A stretch of 64,000 nucleotides of DNA from Vibrio tapetis subsp. quintayensis (GTDB lineage Bacteria > Pseudomonadota > Gammaproteobacteria > Enterobacterales > Vibrionaceae), in assembly GCF_030409945.1 (NCBI RefSeq), contig NZ_JAUFQV010000032.1:124001-188000 (forward strand), in the 5' to 3' direction. The position numbers and the translations under genes were made by a program. Position 1 is the stretch's first letter. The number at the start of each line of letters is the position of its first letter. The notes below the pieces were generated by a model. That model saw only the letters and a list, made by a program, of their open reading frames with translations, was not told the origin of the DNA and did not search any database. Of this stretch, positions 7,256 through 15,792 are shown piece by piece.

Positions 7256-10033
7256 CTATTGAGTCACATTTTCTACTCGGCTGCTGCGGCCAGAGAAGGT
7301 AATGTTACGAGTTTTTACGTTCGTGGCATGACTCACATCAACCGGACCATAGTATGGAATCCAAGTCTGCCCGTCATCAAGAGAGTATTGATTTTTTAAA
7401 CCAGGGAATCGAGTATTGATTGTCAGCTTACCCGCTTCAATAATAGCTCCCGGTAGCGGAATACGGTAATTCACACCGACTTGATTACCTATTTGATCAT
7501 AAGTATCAACGGGTTGAATGTACTCTAGTTTACCTAAAGCATGTTTTCCTAACGTATTAGAGAAGACATCCCAAGCACGATCCATCGCTGTTTTTCCATT
7601 TTGATCAGGCAAATCTTCTACTGGCATGTCTGTAACCCATGCACGCTCTGCGACACCAAGTAGCTTAGGGAAAACCAGGTATTCCATAATCTCTGGGGAC
7701 TTTGCATTTTCTGCAAACAATTGCCCTTGCAGACCTGTCACGTTCTTTTTACCTTCTTCCGAAAGGTGAACCCACGCAGGATTCCATGGAACAGGATTAC
7801 CTAACTTGTCAGTTTTACCGTTTGCATAGATATTAAATGGACGATACTCGAAGGTCTTTTTAGTGTCGGTATAGCCAGCCCAATGGTAACCTATTTCGTC
7901 AGGATGCTTATTGTAAGCTAAGTCGAAATACAAGTTTGTCGCGTGAGATAAAACGACTTGGTAGCCTTGGTTAGCGAATACATACGATTGGTGCTCATTC
8001 CCCCAACCCCACACGTTATTCCAAAAGATTGGGAATATCTCACCGTAGTCAGCATTGCCTGTACCATTATGCGTCAGCACATCGCCCCAGCTCGCCATCT
8101 GAAAACCGTTTTGACGAATCAAATCGGCCCATTTTATGAAGAAGTAGTCAAACAACTCGGCATCAGTTTTACCCGCTGTTTCAGGGTTATCTTGAATAGC
8201 AGGAGATTTTGCCCACCATTCGTTTGGCCCTAAGTGTGGGAGCTCATCACCACCACCGTGCAAGCGCGTAACTTCAGCACCAGGAACAGCATCGTACATT
8301 GCCTTAGTTTCACTGATGACCTTATCTAAAAACTCATAAGTACCCGGCAAAGATGGATTCACTAGGTTATCAGTGTAGAACTGCGGTGTATAAAATTGTG
8401 ACTGATCAAGTGGATCAATCAAGCGATAGCGATTCGCTTCAACAAGATCAATATCTTTATATTTATTGTAGCGATATTCCATCGCCTTTATCGCGGCACG
8501 TGCATGAGCTGGGAAGTCATATTCAAGAATGACATCTATATGGCGGTCTGCTGCATACTTTAAGATTTCTTTAAAATCTTCTACCGTATAATAACCCCAA
8601 CCCTTACCAAGGTAGTTTTGCTGTGCGATTTCGAAACCTTGGAACTGTGGAGCGACGCCGTTATTTGCTTCCACTACATTATTGGGTTTACCTTCAATAC
8701 CATCTCCAGGCAGAAATTCATTACTTGAACCCATGAAGGTATGTAGCATTGTGGTTTCCGCCGTATCATAACCACGCTTAGAACCGAATTCGGTTAGCTC
8801 TGGTATACCCGGAATTTCAATACGCCAGCCTTCATCGTTAGCAATGTTGATTTCAAATTTGTTTATTTTGTAATAAGCAAGAAGATCAATCAGTTTCAAT
8901 ACAGTTTCTTTGCTTTGGAAGTTTCGAGCAACGTCGAGCATCATGCCCCGATACTCGAAGCGCGGAGCATCTAGTGCACTCATCGCTGGTAAAACTGCAT
9001 GTTGCATTTTATTACCGACGACCGAGGCTTTATAAACATCTTGTGGGATCAACTGTCTTAACGTTTGAATACCATAGAAAACGCCACTTGCATCTTTACC
9101 TTCAATTACGATGCCATTAAATGGATCGATGTCTAATCGGTAACCTTCGTTGTCAGGCGTGCCGTCTGAGTCAGTATCTAAATTCGGATTCACTTTTAAC
9201 GTAATCAAGTTTGCAGTATCTGCTTGAGTCGAGTTTATTGGGAACTCGCCTACGATTAAATCTTGAAGCGCACTTTGCAAATATTGTGCTTCTTTATTTA
9301 GACTATCAGGAGCTTTGATGGATCCCATCCAGCCTAGTAATGTTAGGAATGCACCGTCTTTGTCTTGAGCGGATTGTAAGTGCGGTACTACTTGGTTATG
9401 CAGTGCAATATCGAGCACTGGTGTATTATTCTCATCAAATCTTAACGCCGGAGTTTGGACTGGCATAGTATCGTGAATGCTCTGCCTAGTTTGCTTCAAA
9501 TCAGACGGATCCATCTGTACGTCGACCGAAACCGCTCTAGGCGCGTCACCATTAAAAGAAATATGGAAACCCGATGGTGAGTCATTTTTGAGCATTTGCC
9601 AGTACTGCGCGGTAATAAATATTTCTCGTGATTCACCCGGTTGAATTGGAACAAAACCTGTCACAGGCTCTAGAACAAAGTAGTCACCACTTTTCGACAC
9701 GTCTGCGTTTTTCAATACTAGATTTTGCGCTGCAATTTCTTCACGTGCTAGGTTTCCGTCAGCACTATCTAAAGGTAACACCGACGCTGGCGGGCGAACC
9801 GAGCTGTAATATAATGACCAACCACTTTCACCTAACGCCTCAGAGCCATTATTCGTTATCGTTAAACTACCTAAAAATTTATTCTCACCAATATTGTGAT
9901 CAATTACTTTCCATAATAGATCTAACTGCTGCGCTTGAGGATGATAGGTTTCTGCTAATGCGGTAGATGGCATCGACATATGTGATGCCAACGCTATCGC
10001 TAGTATTTTTAATGGTAACTTTATTTTGTCCAT
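7256..10033 (-). CDS. Secreted beta-N-acetylhexosaminidase (chitobiase, GH20)
   Basis: The 925-residue exported enzyme cleaves terminal GlcNAc from chitobiose and chitodextrins. A signal peptide ends at TALA (residue ~28). Domains follow in the usual chitobiase order: an N-terminal carbohydrate-binding CHB_HEX domain (~30-190), a GH20b domain (~200-350), the GH20 barrel (~355-800), and a C-terminal ChiC-type beta domain. The catalytic Asp-Glu pair sits in LHGGGDELPHLG near residue 595; FEYRGMMLDVARNF marks the barrel start and AERAW its end. Length agrees with Vibrio chitobiases (about 880-900 residues). It is monocistronic with its own terminator. The product would feed the GlcNAc and PTS pathways; the PTS operon lies directly upstream. 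Confidence 0.95.
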   Translation of the reverse strand: MDKIKLPLKILAIALASHMSMPSTALAETYHPQAQQLDLLWKVIDHNIGENKFLGSLTITNNGSEALGESGWSLYYSSVRPPASVLPLDSADGNLAREEIAAQNLVLKNADVSKSGDYFVLEPVTGFVPIQPGESREIFITAQYWQMLKNDSPSGFHISFNGDAPRAVSVDVQMDPSDLKQTRQSIHDTMPVQTPALRFDENNTPVLDIALHNQVVPHLQSAQDKDGAFLTLLGWMGSIKAPDSLNKEAQYLQSALQDLIVGEFPINSTQADTANLITLKVNPNLDTDSDGTPDNEGYRLDIDPFNGIVIEGKDASGVFYGIQTLRQLIPQDVYKASVVGNKMQHAVLPAMSALDAPRFEYRGMMLDVARNFQSKETVLKLIDLLAYYKINKFEINIANDEGWRIEIPGIPELTEFGSKRGYDTAETTMLHTFMGSSNEFLPGDGIEGKPNNVVEANNGVAPQFQGFEIAQQNYLGKGWGYYTVEDFKEILKYAADRHIDVILEYDFPAHARAAIKAMEYRYNKYKDIDLVEANRYRLIDPLDQSQFYTPQFYTDNLVNPSLPGTYEFLDKVISETKAMYDAVPGAEVTRLHGGGDELPHLGPNEWWAKSPAIQDNPETAGKTDAELFDYFFIKWADLIRQNGFQMASWGDVLTHNGTGNADYGEIFPIFWNNVWGWGNEHQSYVFANQGYQVVLSHATNLYFDLAYNKHPDEIGYHWAGYTDTKKTFEYRPFNIYANGKTDKLGNPVPWNPAWVHLSEEGKKNVTGLQGQLFAENAKSPEIMEYLVFPKLLGVAERAWVTDMPVEDLPDQNGKTAMDRAWDVFSNTLGKHALGKLEYIQPVDTYDQIGNQVGVNYRIPLPGAIIEAGKLTINTRFPGLKNQYSLDDGQTWIPYYGPVDVSHATNVKTRNITFSGRSSRVENVTQ

Positions 10034-10120
10034 TCTAATTCCACTCCATGATTAATCGCACCTGCATAAGTAATGCATGTGTTTACAAAAAAGATTGGGT
10101 ATATATTCGAACTGAATAGT

Positions 10121-10152
10121 GAAGGTACTCATAGCGAGTATGAGGTACCTTC
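10121..10152 (-). terminator. Strong hairpin after the PTS operon (possible terminator)
   Basis: GAAGGTACTCATA pairs with TATGAGGTACCTTC with a single bulged base. It lies just past the stop of the DUF7916-like gene on the minus strand. There is no T-run, so it may instead stabilise the mRNA 3' end. Confidence 0.45.
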
Positions 10153-10187
10153 CTATATCGATATCAGCTTGTTATCGCCGATAGTTA

Positions 10188-11069
10188 TTATCTACGGTTG
10201 ATCATACGTTTGAATTGGTGACGACGGCCACGTAGGGTCATCCCTAATCGCATGATGTTTTCTGGTGGCGCTATGCCGCTGTAACCGCCATCACCGATAT
10301 GCACAATATCGGCCCCGGCTGCTTTAGATGCCATTGCCACTTGTTCAATGTAAGACTCCGTCGCCCCTTCTTGAGAAGTACCAATCGCTAACATGCCCAA
10401 CATGCCACTCGCGTGCACTGCCGACATCATTTCTTTCGCGGTATCGGCACACACACCCGGTGTGGTATACGGTGCCGGGAACATCATGATGTCTGCGCCC
10501 GCTTCAGCAAATCCAGGAACAATACTCAGGTTATAGTCGTTACCGACGCCACCCGCATGCATTTTCCCAGCGACTACGATGATGTCTTTTGACACGCTTC
10601 GAACTAAACCAATAGCATCGAGAATCGTCTCTTGAGTAACACAGTTACCCGGATTGCCCGTCAGCATGACGTAATCAAGCCCAAGCTCTACCGCCTTTTC
10701 AACCGTTTCTTTGGTTACGGTTCTGCCGATATCCACATTGCCAACACCTGTTGGAATTGGCTCCAAGTTGCATCCGATTAATCGGCCTGTTAACTTTTTA
10801 ACCTCTTCAATAGACAGATATTCGTCGGAAATGTCTGACAACACTTTGATTTGTGGATTCATTACATCCAAGCAGTTAAGCGTGATCATATCTGCACCGA
10901 AAGCGGCCGCGATTTCGGGGCCTGATACAAGGTCGATCGGGGGCGTAATTGACACCACATTTTCGACCATGATGGTACGGCCTTCAGAGTTACGAATGCT
11001 TGTCACTACTTGCTCTCGTGACGCAACGCGAACGTCTTCCGACGTGTAATCAAATATGCGCTTCTTCAT
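10188..11069 (-). CDS. DUF7916-like TIM-barrel protein linked to PTS operon
   Basis: The start is placed at the ATG at 11067-11069, which has AAGGAG five to six bases before it; a longer in-frame start at 11105 lacks this. The 293-residue protein alternates strands and glycine-rich loops in TIM-barrel fashion: ADMITLNCLDV, GRLIGCNLEPIPTG, LDYVMLTGNPGN, DIIVVAGKMHAGG, GADIMMFPAPYTTPG, GADIVHIGDGGYSG. Close relatives are often labelled haloacid dehalogenase-like, but no HAD DxD motif is present, so that label looks wrong. I think it belongs to the DUF7916 group seen beside PTS genes. It overlaps the end of the IIA gene by 20 bases and is the last gene of the operon. A phosphosugar-processing role is inference. 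Confidence 0.75.
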   Translation of the reverse strand: MKKRIFDYTSEDVRVASREQVVTSIRNSEGRTIMVENVVSITPPIDLVSGPEIAAAFGADMITLNCLDVMNPQIKVLSDISDEYLSIEEVKKLTGRLIGCNLEPIPTGVGNVDIGRTVTKETVEKAVELGLDYVMLTGNPGNCVTQETILDAIGLVRSVSKDIIVVAGKMHAGGVGNDYNLSIVPGFAEAGADIMMFPAPYTTPGVCADTAKEMMSAVHASGMLGMLAIGTSQEGATESYIEQVAMASKAAGADIVHIGDGGYSGIAPPENIMRLGMTLRGRRHQFKRMINRR

Positions 11070-11412
11070 GGGTCTTGCTCCTTTGCAACTGATAATGAAT
11101 AGCAACTATTTCTTCTGCTAATTCACGACACAACATCGTTGTCATAATATGATCTTGGATATGAGTCAGGATTAACGTCATGGTGACCTTACCTGCCCCT
11201 TCATCAAACCCGATCAATGAGGTTTGCGATTTATGTACTTGAACCAGCGCTGTATCTCCTGATTTAAGCAAAGCCTCCGCTTCGGTGAATTGGCCTTTTC
11301 TTGCTACTCGCATTGCTTCCATAAAAGCAGAACGAGCCTCACCAACCTGACACAACAGCGTCATCAAAAATTCTTCAGATATATCTGATTCGTTGTTAAT
11401 TTCGAACTGCAT
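11050..11412 (-). CDS. PTS lactose/cellobiose-family EIIA component
   Basis: The 120-residue all-helical protein carries phosphate from HPr to EIIB. The conserved segment VHKSQTSLIGFDEG, followed by LTHIQDHIMTT containing the phosphorylated histidine, matches the IIA(Lac/Chb) family. It is translationally coupled: its start overlaps the IIC stop by 17 bases, and its end overlaps the next start. Gene order IIB-IIC-IIA resembles chbBCA, but the linked enzyme gene differs. It acts at the inner face of the membrane. Confidence 0.93.
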   Translation of the reverse strand: MQFEINNESDISEEFLMTLLCQVGEARSAFMEAMRVARKGQFTEAEALLKSGDTALVQVHKSQTSLIGFDEGAGKVTMTLILTHIQDHIMTTMLCRELAEEIVAIHYQLQRSKTHEEAHI

Positions 11413-12745
11413 CTAAGTCGCCTCCGTTAACCGTTGTAGTGGTTGTGGTTGGTTCGTTCTCTTCCATTGCTTTCTCTTCGGCTAGCAACTGTCTTTCATG
11501 TACTTTTAGGAAAGGATAGAAAACGATCGAGCTCACAATGATACTGCTCAATACAACCAAAGCCGCAGTACCTGAATTGGTCGCAATGATCGCACCAATC
11601 GGCGCTGGCATCGTCCAAGGTGGAATCGCGATGATCTTAGCAAGGAAGCCTGTTTTGAATGCCATCCACACAATGGCGGTATTCAACGTTGGTGCGAGCA
11701 TCCATGGAATGAAGTAGATAGGGTTCATGACAATTGGTGTACCGAAGATAACCGGTTCATTGATGTTAAACGTGCCCGGAACAATCGACATTTTACCAAT
11801 AGTTCTTAGTTGGGTAGCTTTAGAACGTATCATTAATACGACTAAGCCCCACGTACCACCAGCACCACCAACGAAGATGAAGAAGTCCATCACTGGGTTA
11901 ATAAAGATAGCCGGAAGCGGCTCGCCTGCAGCTAATGCATCTTGGTTAAGGCCAAGGTTTATCAGTAGCATTGGGCCAATAATACCGCCCACAACTGAAC
12001 CACCGTGAATACCACTAAACCAAAGCATTTGAACCAATAGAACCGCAATCAAACAAGCGATAAAGCTATCAGAAGCAAGAACAAGCGGTTGGAACAACTG
12101 CATGATGGCTGACGGAATTTTCATTCCATATTGTTCAAGATACACGTTCACTGACATCACAATGACGGAAATGACCACGATAGGTATCAACAAGTCGAAC
12201 GAAGCAGAAATTTTTGGTGGTACAGCGGCTGGCATTTTGATTCGGATGTTGTATTTAATCAGCAAACGCTGCATTTCCGGAACAAATAGACCACAAATGA
12301 TCGCGGTAAACGCTCCCGTACCGCCTAAGAATGCACCAGGTAATACGCCACCAATTTCAACGCTTACCATAGGAGCAGCTGCTAGCAAAAATGCAAACAT
12401 CGACAGCATCCCGGTATTCATCGGGCGCAGTTTGTACGCCTCAGCCAAACTAAAACCAATACCAAACGAAGCATACAAGGCAAATATACCCATGCTCAGT
12501 TGAAACGGTGTCATGATATTGTCGTGGCCGATCGCAGCGATCAGACCGTGCCAACCATCAAAAAAGAAGTTGCCTTCAGAGGGTGGGAATGCCAGCACTA
12601 ACAGCATAGAACCAACAATCAAAAATGGCATCGTTGATACAAACCCATCTTTAATCGCATTAACGTGTTTTTGCGCCGATATTTTACCCGCAACCGGAGC
12701 GACGACATTTTCTACAAAACTTAATACCTTATCAAAAATAGCCAT
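11396..12745 (-). CDS. PTS lactose/cellobiose-family EIIC permease
   Basis: The 449-residue inner-membrane permease has about ten hydrophobic segments. It shows the family's conserved GSMLLVLAFPP, MWFSGIHGGSVVGGIIGPML and FNINEPVIFGTPIVMNP motifs. The last two are the substrate-binding core shared with ChbC and CelB. It imports a beta-linked disaccharide or glucoside while EIIB phosphorylates it. The C-terminus ends in an unusual polar tail with TTTTTT. It is second in the operon, four bases after the IIB stop. The sugar is not determined by sequence; cellobiose, chitobiose or an aryl-beta-glucoside are possible. Confidence 0.94.
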   Translation of the reverse strand: MAIFDKVLSFVENVVAPVAGKISAQKHVNAIKDGFVSTMPFLIVGSMLLVLAFPPSEGNFFFDGWHGLIAAIGHDNIMTPFQLSMGIFALYASFGIGFSLAEAYKLRPMNTGMLSMFAFLLAAAPMVSVEIGGVLPGAFLGGTGAFTAIICGLFVPEMQRLLIKYNIRIKMPAAVPPKISASFDLLIPIVVISVIVMSVNVYLEQYGMKIPSAIMQLFQPLVLASDSFIACLIAVLLVQMLWFSGIHGGSVVGGIIGPMLLINLGLNQDALAAGEPLPAIFINPVMDFFIFVGGAGGTWGLVVLMIRSKATQLRTIGKMSIVPGTFNINEPVIFGTPIVMNPIYFIPWMLAPTLNTAIVWMAFKTGFLAKIIAIPPWTMPAPIGAIIATNSGTAALVVLSSIIVSSIVFYPFLKVHERQLLAEEKAMEENEPTTTTTTVNGGDLDAVRN

Positions 12746-12749
12746 TGTA

Positions 12750-13073
12750 CTAACTCTCCACTGTTGTCTGTGCTGGGTACAATTCCATTGCTTGTGCCAA
12801 GACGGCGTCGCCCTTTAACAGCCCATAATCCATCATATTAATCAGCCCGCACCCTTTGCCTAACTCTGCTGCGGTTTTCTTGAATTCTTCATATTTGAAT
12901 TTAACCTGTGGTGCCACTAAACAGACATCGCTCCATTTAATACACTCATCAAATTCGGCTATCGAATGAGCGGAAATTTCACAACTCACTCCTTGATCTT
13001 TAGCTGCGTGCTCCATTTTAGTCACAAGCATGCTTGTCGACATTCCTGCGGCACAACATAAAAATATTTTCAT
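12750..13073 (-). CDS. PTS lactose/cellobiose-family EIIB component
   Basis: This small cytoplasmic phosphotransfer protein has 107 residues. The N-terminal P-loop KIFLCCAAGMSTSMLV carries the phosphorylated cysteine (Cys7, as in the family pattern C-S-A-G-M-S-T-S). It is the first gene of the operon and has a strong ribosome site (AAGGAGAGG). The promoter region upstream contains two operator-like TAACCGG repeats, so the operon is probably controlled by the LacI-type protein encoded next to it. Confidence 0.94.
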   Translation of the reverse strand: MKIFLCCAAGMSTSMLVTKMEHAAKDQGVSCEISAHSIAEFDECIKWSDVCLVAPQVKFKYEEFKKTAAELGKGCGLINMMDYGLLKGDAVLAQAMELYPAQTTVES

Positions 13074-13116
13074 TGTTCCTCTCCTTAGGGTTCTTTCCTA
13101 CGCTGAGAATAAAAAT

Positions 13117-13141
13117 GTAACCGGTTTCGGTAACCGGTTAC
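13117..13141. promoter_or_regulatory. Tandem LacI-family operators before the PTS operon
   Basis: A perfect palindrome GTAACCGGTTAC (13130-13141) lies next to a near copy GTAACCGGTTTC (13117-13128), 13 bases centre to centre. They are 44 to 68 bases upstream of the IIB start. The same core, TAACCGGTTA, recurs upstream of the repressor gene. AACCGGTT cores are typical of AscG/GalR-type LacI regulators. Confidence 0.8.
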
Positions 13142-13375
13142 ATATATACACCACAATTACTTAGCTGATCGATATTCATACAACTTATGCTACTGAGATC
13201 TAATTTTTAGTCGAAAATTAACTATTGAAAGTGACATAGGTCTATTGATAGAAACAACAGAAAACCCTACTAGTTAGCGTGTTGCTGCGGAGATAACGCG
13301 GAATTTAAGCAATGTACATGGCATAAAGCGAGAGGCCACATCTGAGATGTTAATGAGAGGAAGGGGGGAATAGTC

Positions 13376-13402
13376 AATGCTCATCAGGATATAATGAGCA
13401 TT
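13376..13402. repeat. Inverted repeat between the PTS operon and the repressor gene
   Basis: AATGCTCAT (13376-13384) and ATGAGCATT (13394-13402) form a nine-base stem just after the LacI-type gene stop. It could be its transcript end, although no T-run follows on the minus strand. Confidence 0.4.
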
Positions 13403-13414
13403 CTTTAAGCACTA

Positions 13415-14416
13415 TTACTTTATGGGTTTGGTAGAATCTCTGAGTACTAAATGGCCACGCATCGTTTCAGGTTTAAACTCTGAATTCCCAATGACTAACT
13501 GCTGAGCGACTTCCATCGCTCTTGCCATAATGTTTTGAATCGGCAAGTCAATGGTGGTTAAGGATGGAGTCACAAAGGCACTACATGGGTCGTTATCGAT
13601 ACTGACGATCGACACCTGTTCCGGAACAATAACCCCACGTTCGGTAAACGCTTTAATACAACCGACGGCAATATCATCTGATGCCGCCAAAATAGCACTA
13701 CCATATTGACGACTATCTAACAGGTTTTTCCCTGCCGCATAGCCTTCAATGAATCCAAATGAACAGTAATAATGACGAGATACAATGTCTTGTTCAGGCT
13801 GCATTGATATCGCTTGTTCAAAGCCCTCAGCTCGAGAAATCGACGTGGGTGTTTTCGGCTCAGGCCCAACATAGGTGATGTCTCGGTGCCCTAAAGCTAT
13901 TAAGTGCTTCAACGCCATTTCAACGGCGTGCTTTTGATCAAAAGCAATGGAATAGCCAGCCTCCTGTGGCAGCTTTCTCCCAACATTCACTAAAGGAATG
14001 TCGATCGACTTATTCAACGCAACCACTTGTTCACCAGACAACATCCGGCTATACAAAACAATAACGTCGCACTTTTTTTCAACGAGAGAATGAACCGCTT
14101 CCAGCTCACTTTCAGCTTGGTTGTGCCCATCGGCAATCAACAACTGCTTACCCATTTGATCGGCACTAACCGACGCTTGTTTAAGCAAAATACCAAAATA
14201 ACTGCCGGTAAAATCCGACAGTACTAAACCTATGCTATTACCGCTTTTTGTTGCCAATGCTTGAGCGACAGAGCTCGGCTTATAATTAAGCTCTTTCATC
14301 ACGGCAGTAACGAGCGAGCGAGTGCTCTCTTTGACTTGTCCTGTCCCATTGATAACACGCGAAACCGTTGCTTTGGAAACGCCCGCCATGCGGGATACAT
14401 CAGAAATTGTCGCCAT
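13415..14416 (-). CDS. LacI-family transcriptional repressor of the PTS operon
   Basis: The 333-residue protein has an N-terminal LacI helix-turn-helix (TISDVSRMAGVSKATVSRVI), the hinge helix (PSSVAQALA, ~residues 47-55) and a periplasmic-binding-like effector domain from ~60 to the end. It is preceded by AGAGG. It lies upstream of the PTS operon on the same strand but is separated by about 340 bases that contain the operators. A further operator copy lies 124 bases upstream of its own start, which argues for autoregulation. The inducer is inferred to be the PTS sugar or its phosphate. It resembles AscG-type regulators of beta-glucoside genes. Confidence 0.93.
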   Translation of the reverse strand: MATISDVSRMAGVSKATVSRVINGTGQVKESTRSLVTAVMKELNYKPSSVAQALATKSGNSIGLVLSDFTGSYFGILLKQASVSADQMGKQLLIADGHNQAESELEAVHSLVEKKCDVIVLYSRMLSGEQVVALNKSIDIPLVNVGRKLPQEAGYSIAFDQKHAVEMALKHLIALGHRDITYVGPEPKTPTSISRAEGFEQAISMQPEQDIVSRHYYCSFGFIEGYAAGKNLLDSRQYGSAILAASDDIAVGCIKAFTERGVIVPEQVSIVSIDNDPCSAFVTPSLTTIDLPIQNIMARAMEVAQQLVIGNSEFKPETMRGHLVLRDSTKPIK

Positions 14417-14539
14417 CCATGCCTCTTTAAGACCATAACCACTGTTTGAATGGAAAGATAACAGAAAATCGACAATTGAGAAGACGCTTTATTGGTAATA
14501 CGAGATAGCCACATAATTAATATGTCTTTCTTGCTAAAG

Positions 14540-14551
14540 TTAACCGGTTAA
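14540..14551. promoter_or_regulatory. LacI-family operator upstream of the repressor gene
   Basis: TTAACCGGTTAA is a perfect 12-base palindrome sharing the core of the PTS operators. It overlaps the stop codon (14548-14550) of the DUF3859 gene and lies 124 bases before the repressor start. Confidence 0.75.
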
Positions 14552-14985
14552 AAGCCTCTATTTTTCCAAAACTGACCCTCGTCACGCCCCACAACCTTAA
14601 AGGTTTTTTCCGCGATCACATTACCTTGTAATTCCAACACCATGTGCCAGTCGCCAAGGTTACTTTCTAAACCATCTCCTGGGTGCAGTAACTGAATGGT
14701 GTCTCCGAGGTAAAATGTCCAATCGTTACTACCCACATGCTCTTCACCATCAAATGGGGCCAGTACTTTTCCTCTTTTATTGATGATACCAGGGTGGGTT
14801 ATGCAGAATTTCATGCGCTCACCTTTGGCTTTCTTAATATTTACGGTAAAACCAAATTCCACATCTTCTTGTGCAACGATGGTGGTGGTGAACTCTTGAA
14901 TTTTGGGCAGATCTTTGGTATCCGAATCCCACGTGTTGTATATCCCATAGGAGGTCATTTGAACCTGAGCAGAACGTTTAGCCAT
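14548..14985 (-). CDS. DUF3859 family protein
   Basis: I begin at the ATG at 14983-14985 (MAKRSAQVQM), because the upstream residues to 15024 look non-coding. The 145-residue cytoplasmic protein contains SYGIYNTWDSDTKDLPKI, a feature of DUF3859 proteins, followed by a beta-sandwich-like pattern and VGSNDWTFYLGD. The function is unknown. Its stop overlaps an operator palindrome for the adjacent repressor, so the spacing between these genes is tight. Confidence 0.72.
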   Translation of the reverse strand: MAKRSAQVQMTSYGIYNTWDSDTKDLPKIQEFTTTIVAQEDVEFGFTVNIKKAKGERMKFCITHPGIINKRGKVLAPFDGEEHVGSNDWTFYLGDTIQLLHPGDGLESNLGDWHMVLELQGNVIAEKTFKVVGRDEGQFWKNRGF

Positions 14986-15116
14986 GATATGAATAATCCG
15001 ACGTGTTGATAAAAAACAAAGCAATGATGATGCTAATTATAGATCTAATGGTAGCGCGAATTGATACCACGCTCTAGCGCTATTCTATTGAGTCACTCGG
15101 CCTATCCAATGGCAAT

Positions 15117-15153
15117 AAAAAAGGCGAACCATCATTAATGGCTCGCCTTTTTT
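15117..15153. terminator. Bidirectional rho-independent terminator
   Basis: AAAAAAGGCGA-ACC pairs with GG-CTCGCCTTTTTT. It lies downstream of the 15205-15465 gene on the minus strand and has a T-run in both directions. Confidence 0.8.
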
Positions 15154-15204
15154 GCAACTCATGATAACCGTAGGTGTTAAAACGTCGGCGCAATAAACAT
15201 AGTG

Positions 15205-15465
15205 CTATTCTGCGTTGTCTTCGCCTTGGAATGCTATTGCTATTCTTTTCAGCTCTTCTTGCTCTTTTAAGTTCGCTTCATCCTGAAGTGTCGCTTTTCT
15301 TTCATTAAGGTTGCGACGCTCAGATTTGGTTAAGAACTTAACGGCTTTTTTATTTGCTAAAGCGTATGCCACTACGTCTTCGCCTTTTTCTCTACGTTCA
15401 CTCACTCGTTGAGAAAAACGCTCTTCATCTCGCGCTTTGCGCTCTGCTGCAGTTAACTTGCTCAT
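15205..15465 (-). CDS. Small charged hypothetical protein, 86 residues
   Basis: The protein is rich in Lys, Arg and Glu and predicted largely alpha-helical, perhaps coiled coil (AAERKARDEERFSQRVSERR; KSERRNLNERKATLQDEANL). Start support comes from GAGG seven bases before the ATG, and a clear terminator follows, so it is probably a real gene. No family is recognised. A nucleic-acid-binding role would be guesswork. Confidence 0.7.
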   Translation of the reverse strand: MSKLTAAERKARDEERFSQRVSERREKGEDVVAYALANKKAVKFLTKSERRNLNERKATLQDEANLKEQEELKRIAIAFQGEDNAE

Positions 15466-15792
15466 ATTGGTATCCTCATTAATTCATCATGGTAGATTTC
15501 ACTACGCTTAATCAAACAAATGAGATTAGAAACTCATTCATATTACAGAACCAGGCATACTAGCATAATAGTTACCGCGCTCTACATGGAATTGAAACTA
15601 AATGGTAGCGATTGATTCGATAGCCGATTCATTCTTTGTCATATGCACAATCTTTGCGCTATTCGACAGTTCCCAAAAGCCGTACTTGTTTCCGATAAGG
15701 AATTACATCAGCCTGTAAATCATGACTGCACAATAACAGAGTGATCCTCTCACCGACTTCGTGCAAGGCTTTTCATACTTCAAGGATTCGTG
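15466..15792. other. Intergenic region, nothing recognised
   Basis: These 327 bases separate two divergent genes and presumably hold both promoters. I see no RNA gene, repeat or conserved motif. Confidence 0.5.

Noticed and set aside
10188..11069. Calling the DUF7916-like protein a haloacid dehalogenase or phosphonomutase
   Set aside because: No DxD nucleophile, K/T or GDxxxD motifs of HAD enzymes are visible. The strand-loop pattern suits a TIM barrel but not a defined enzyme.
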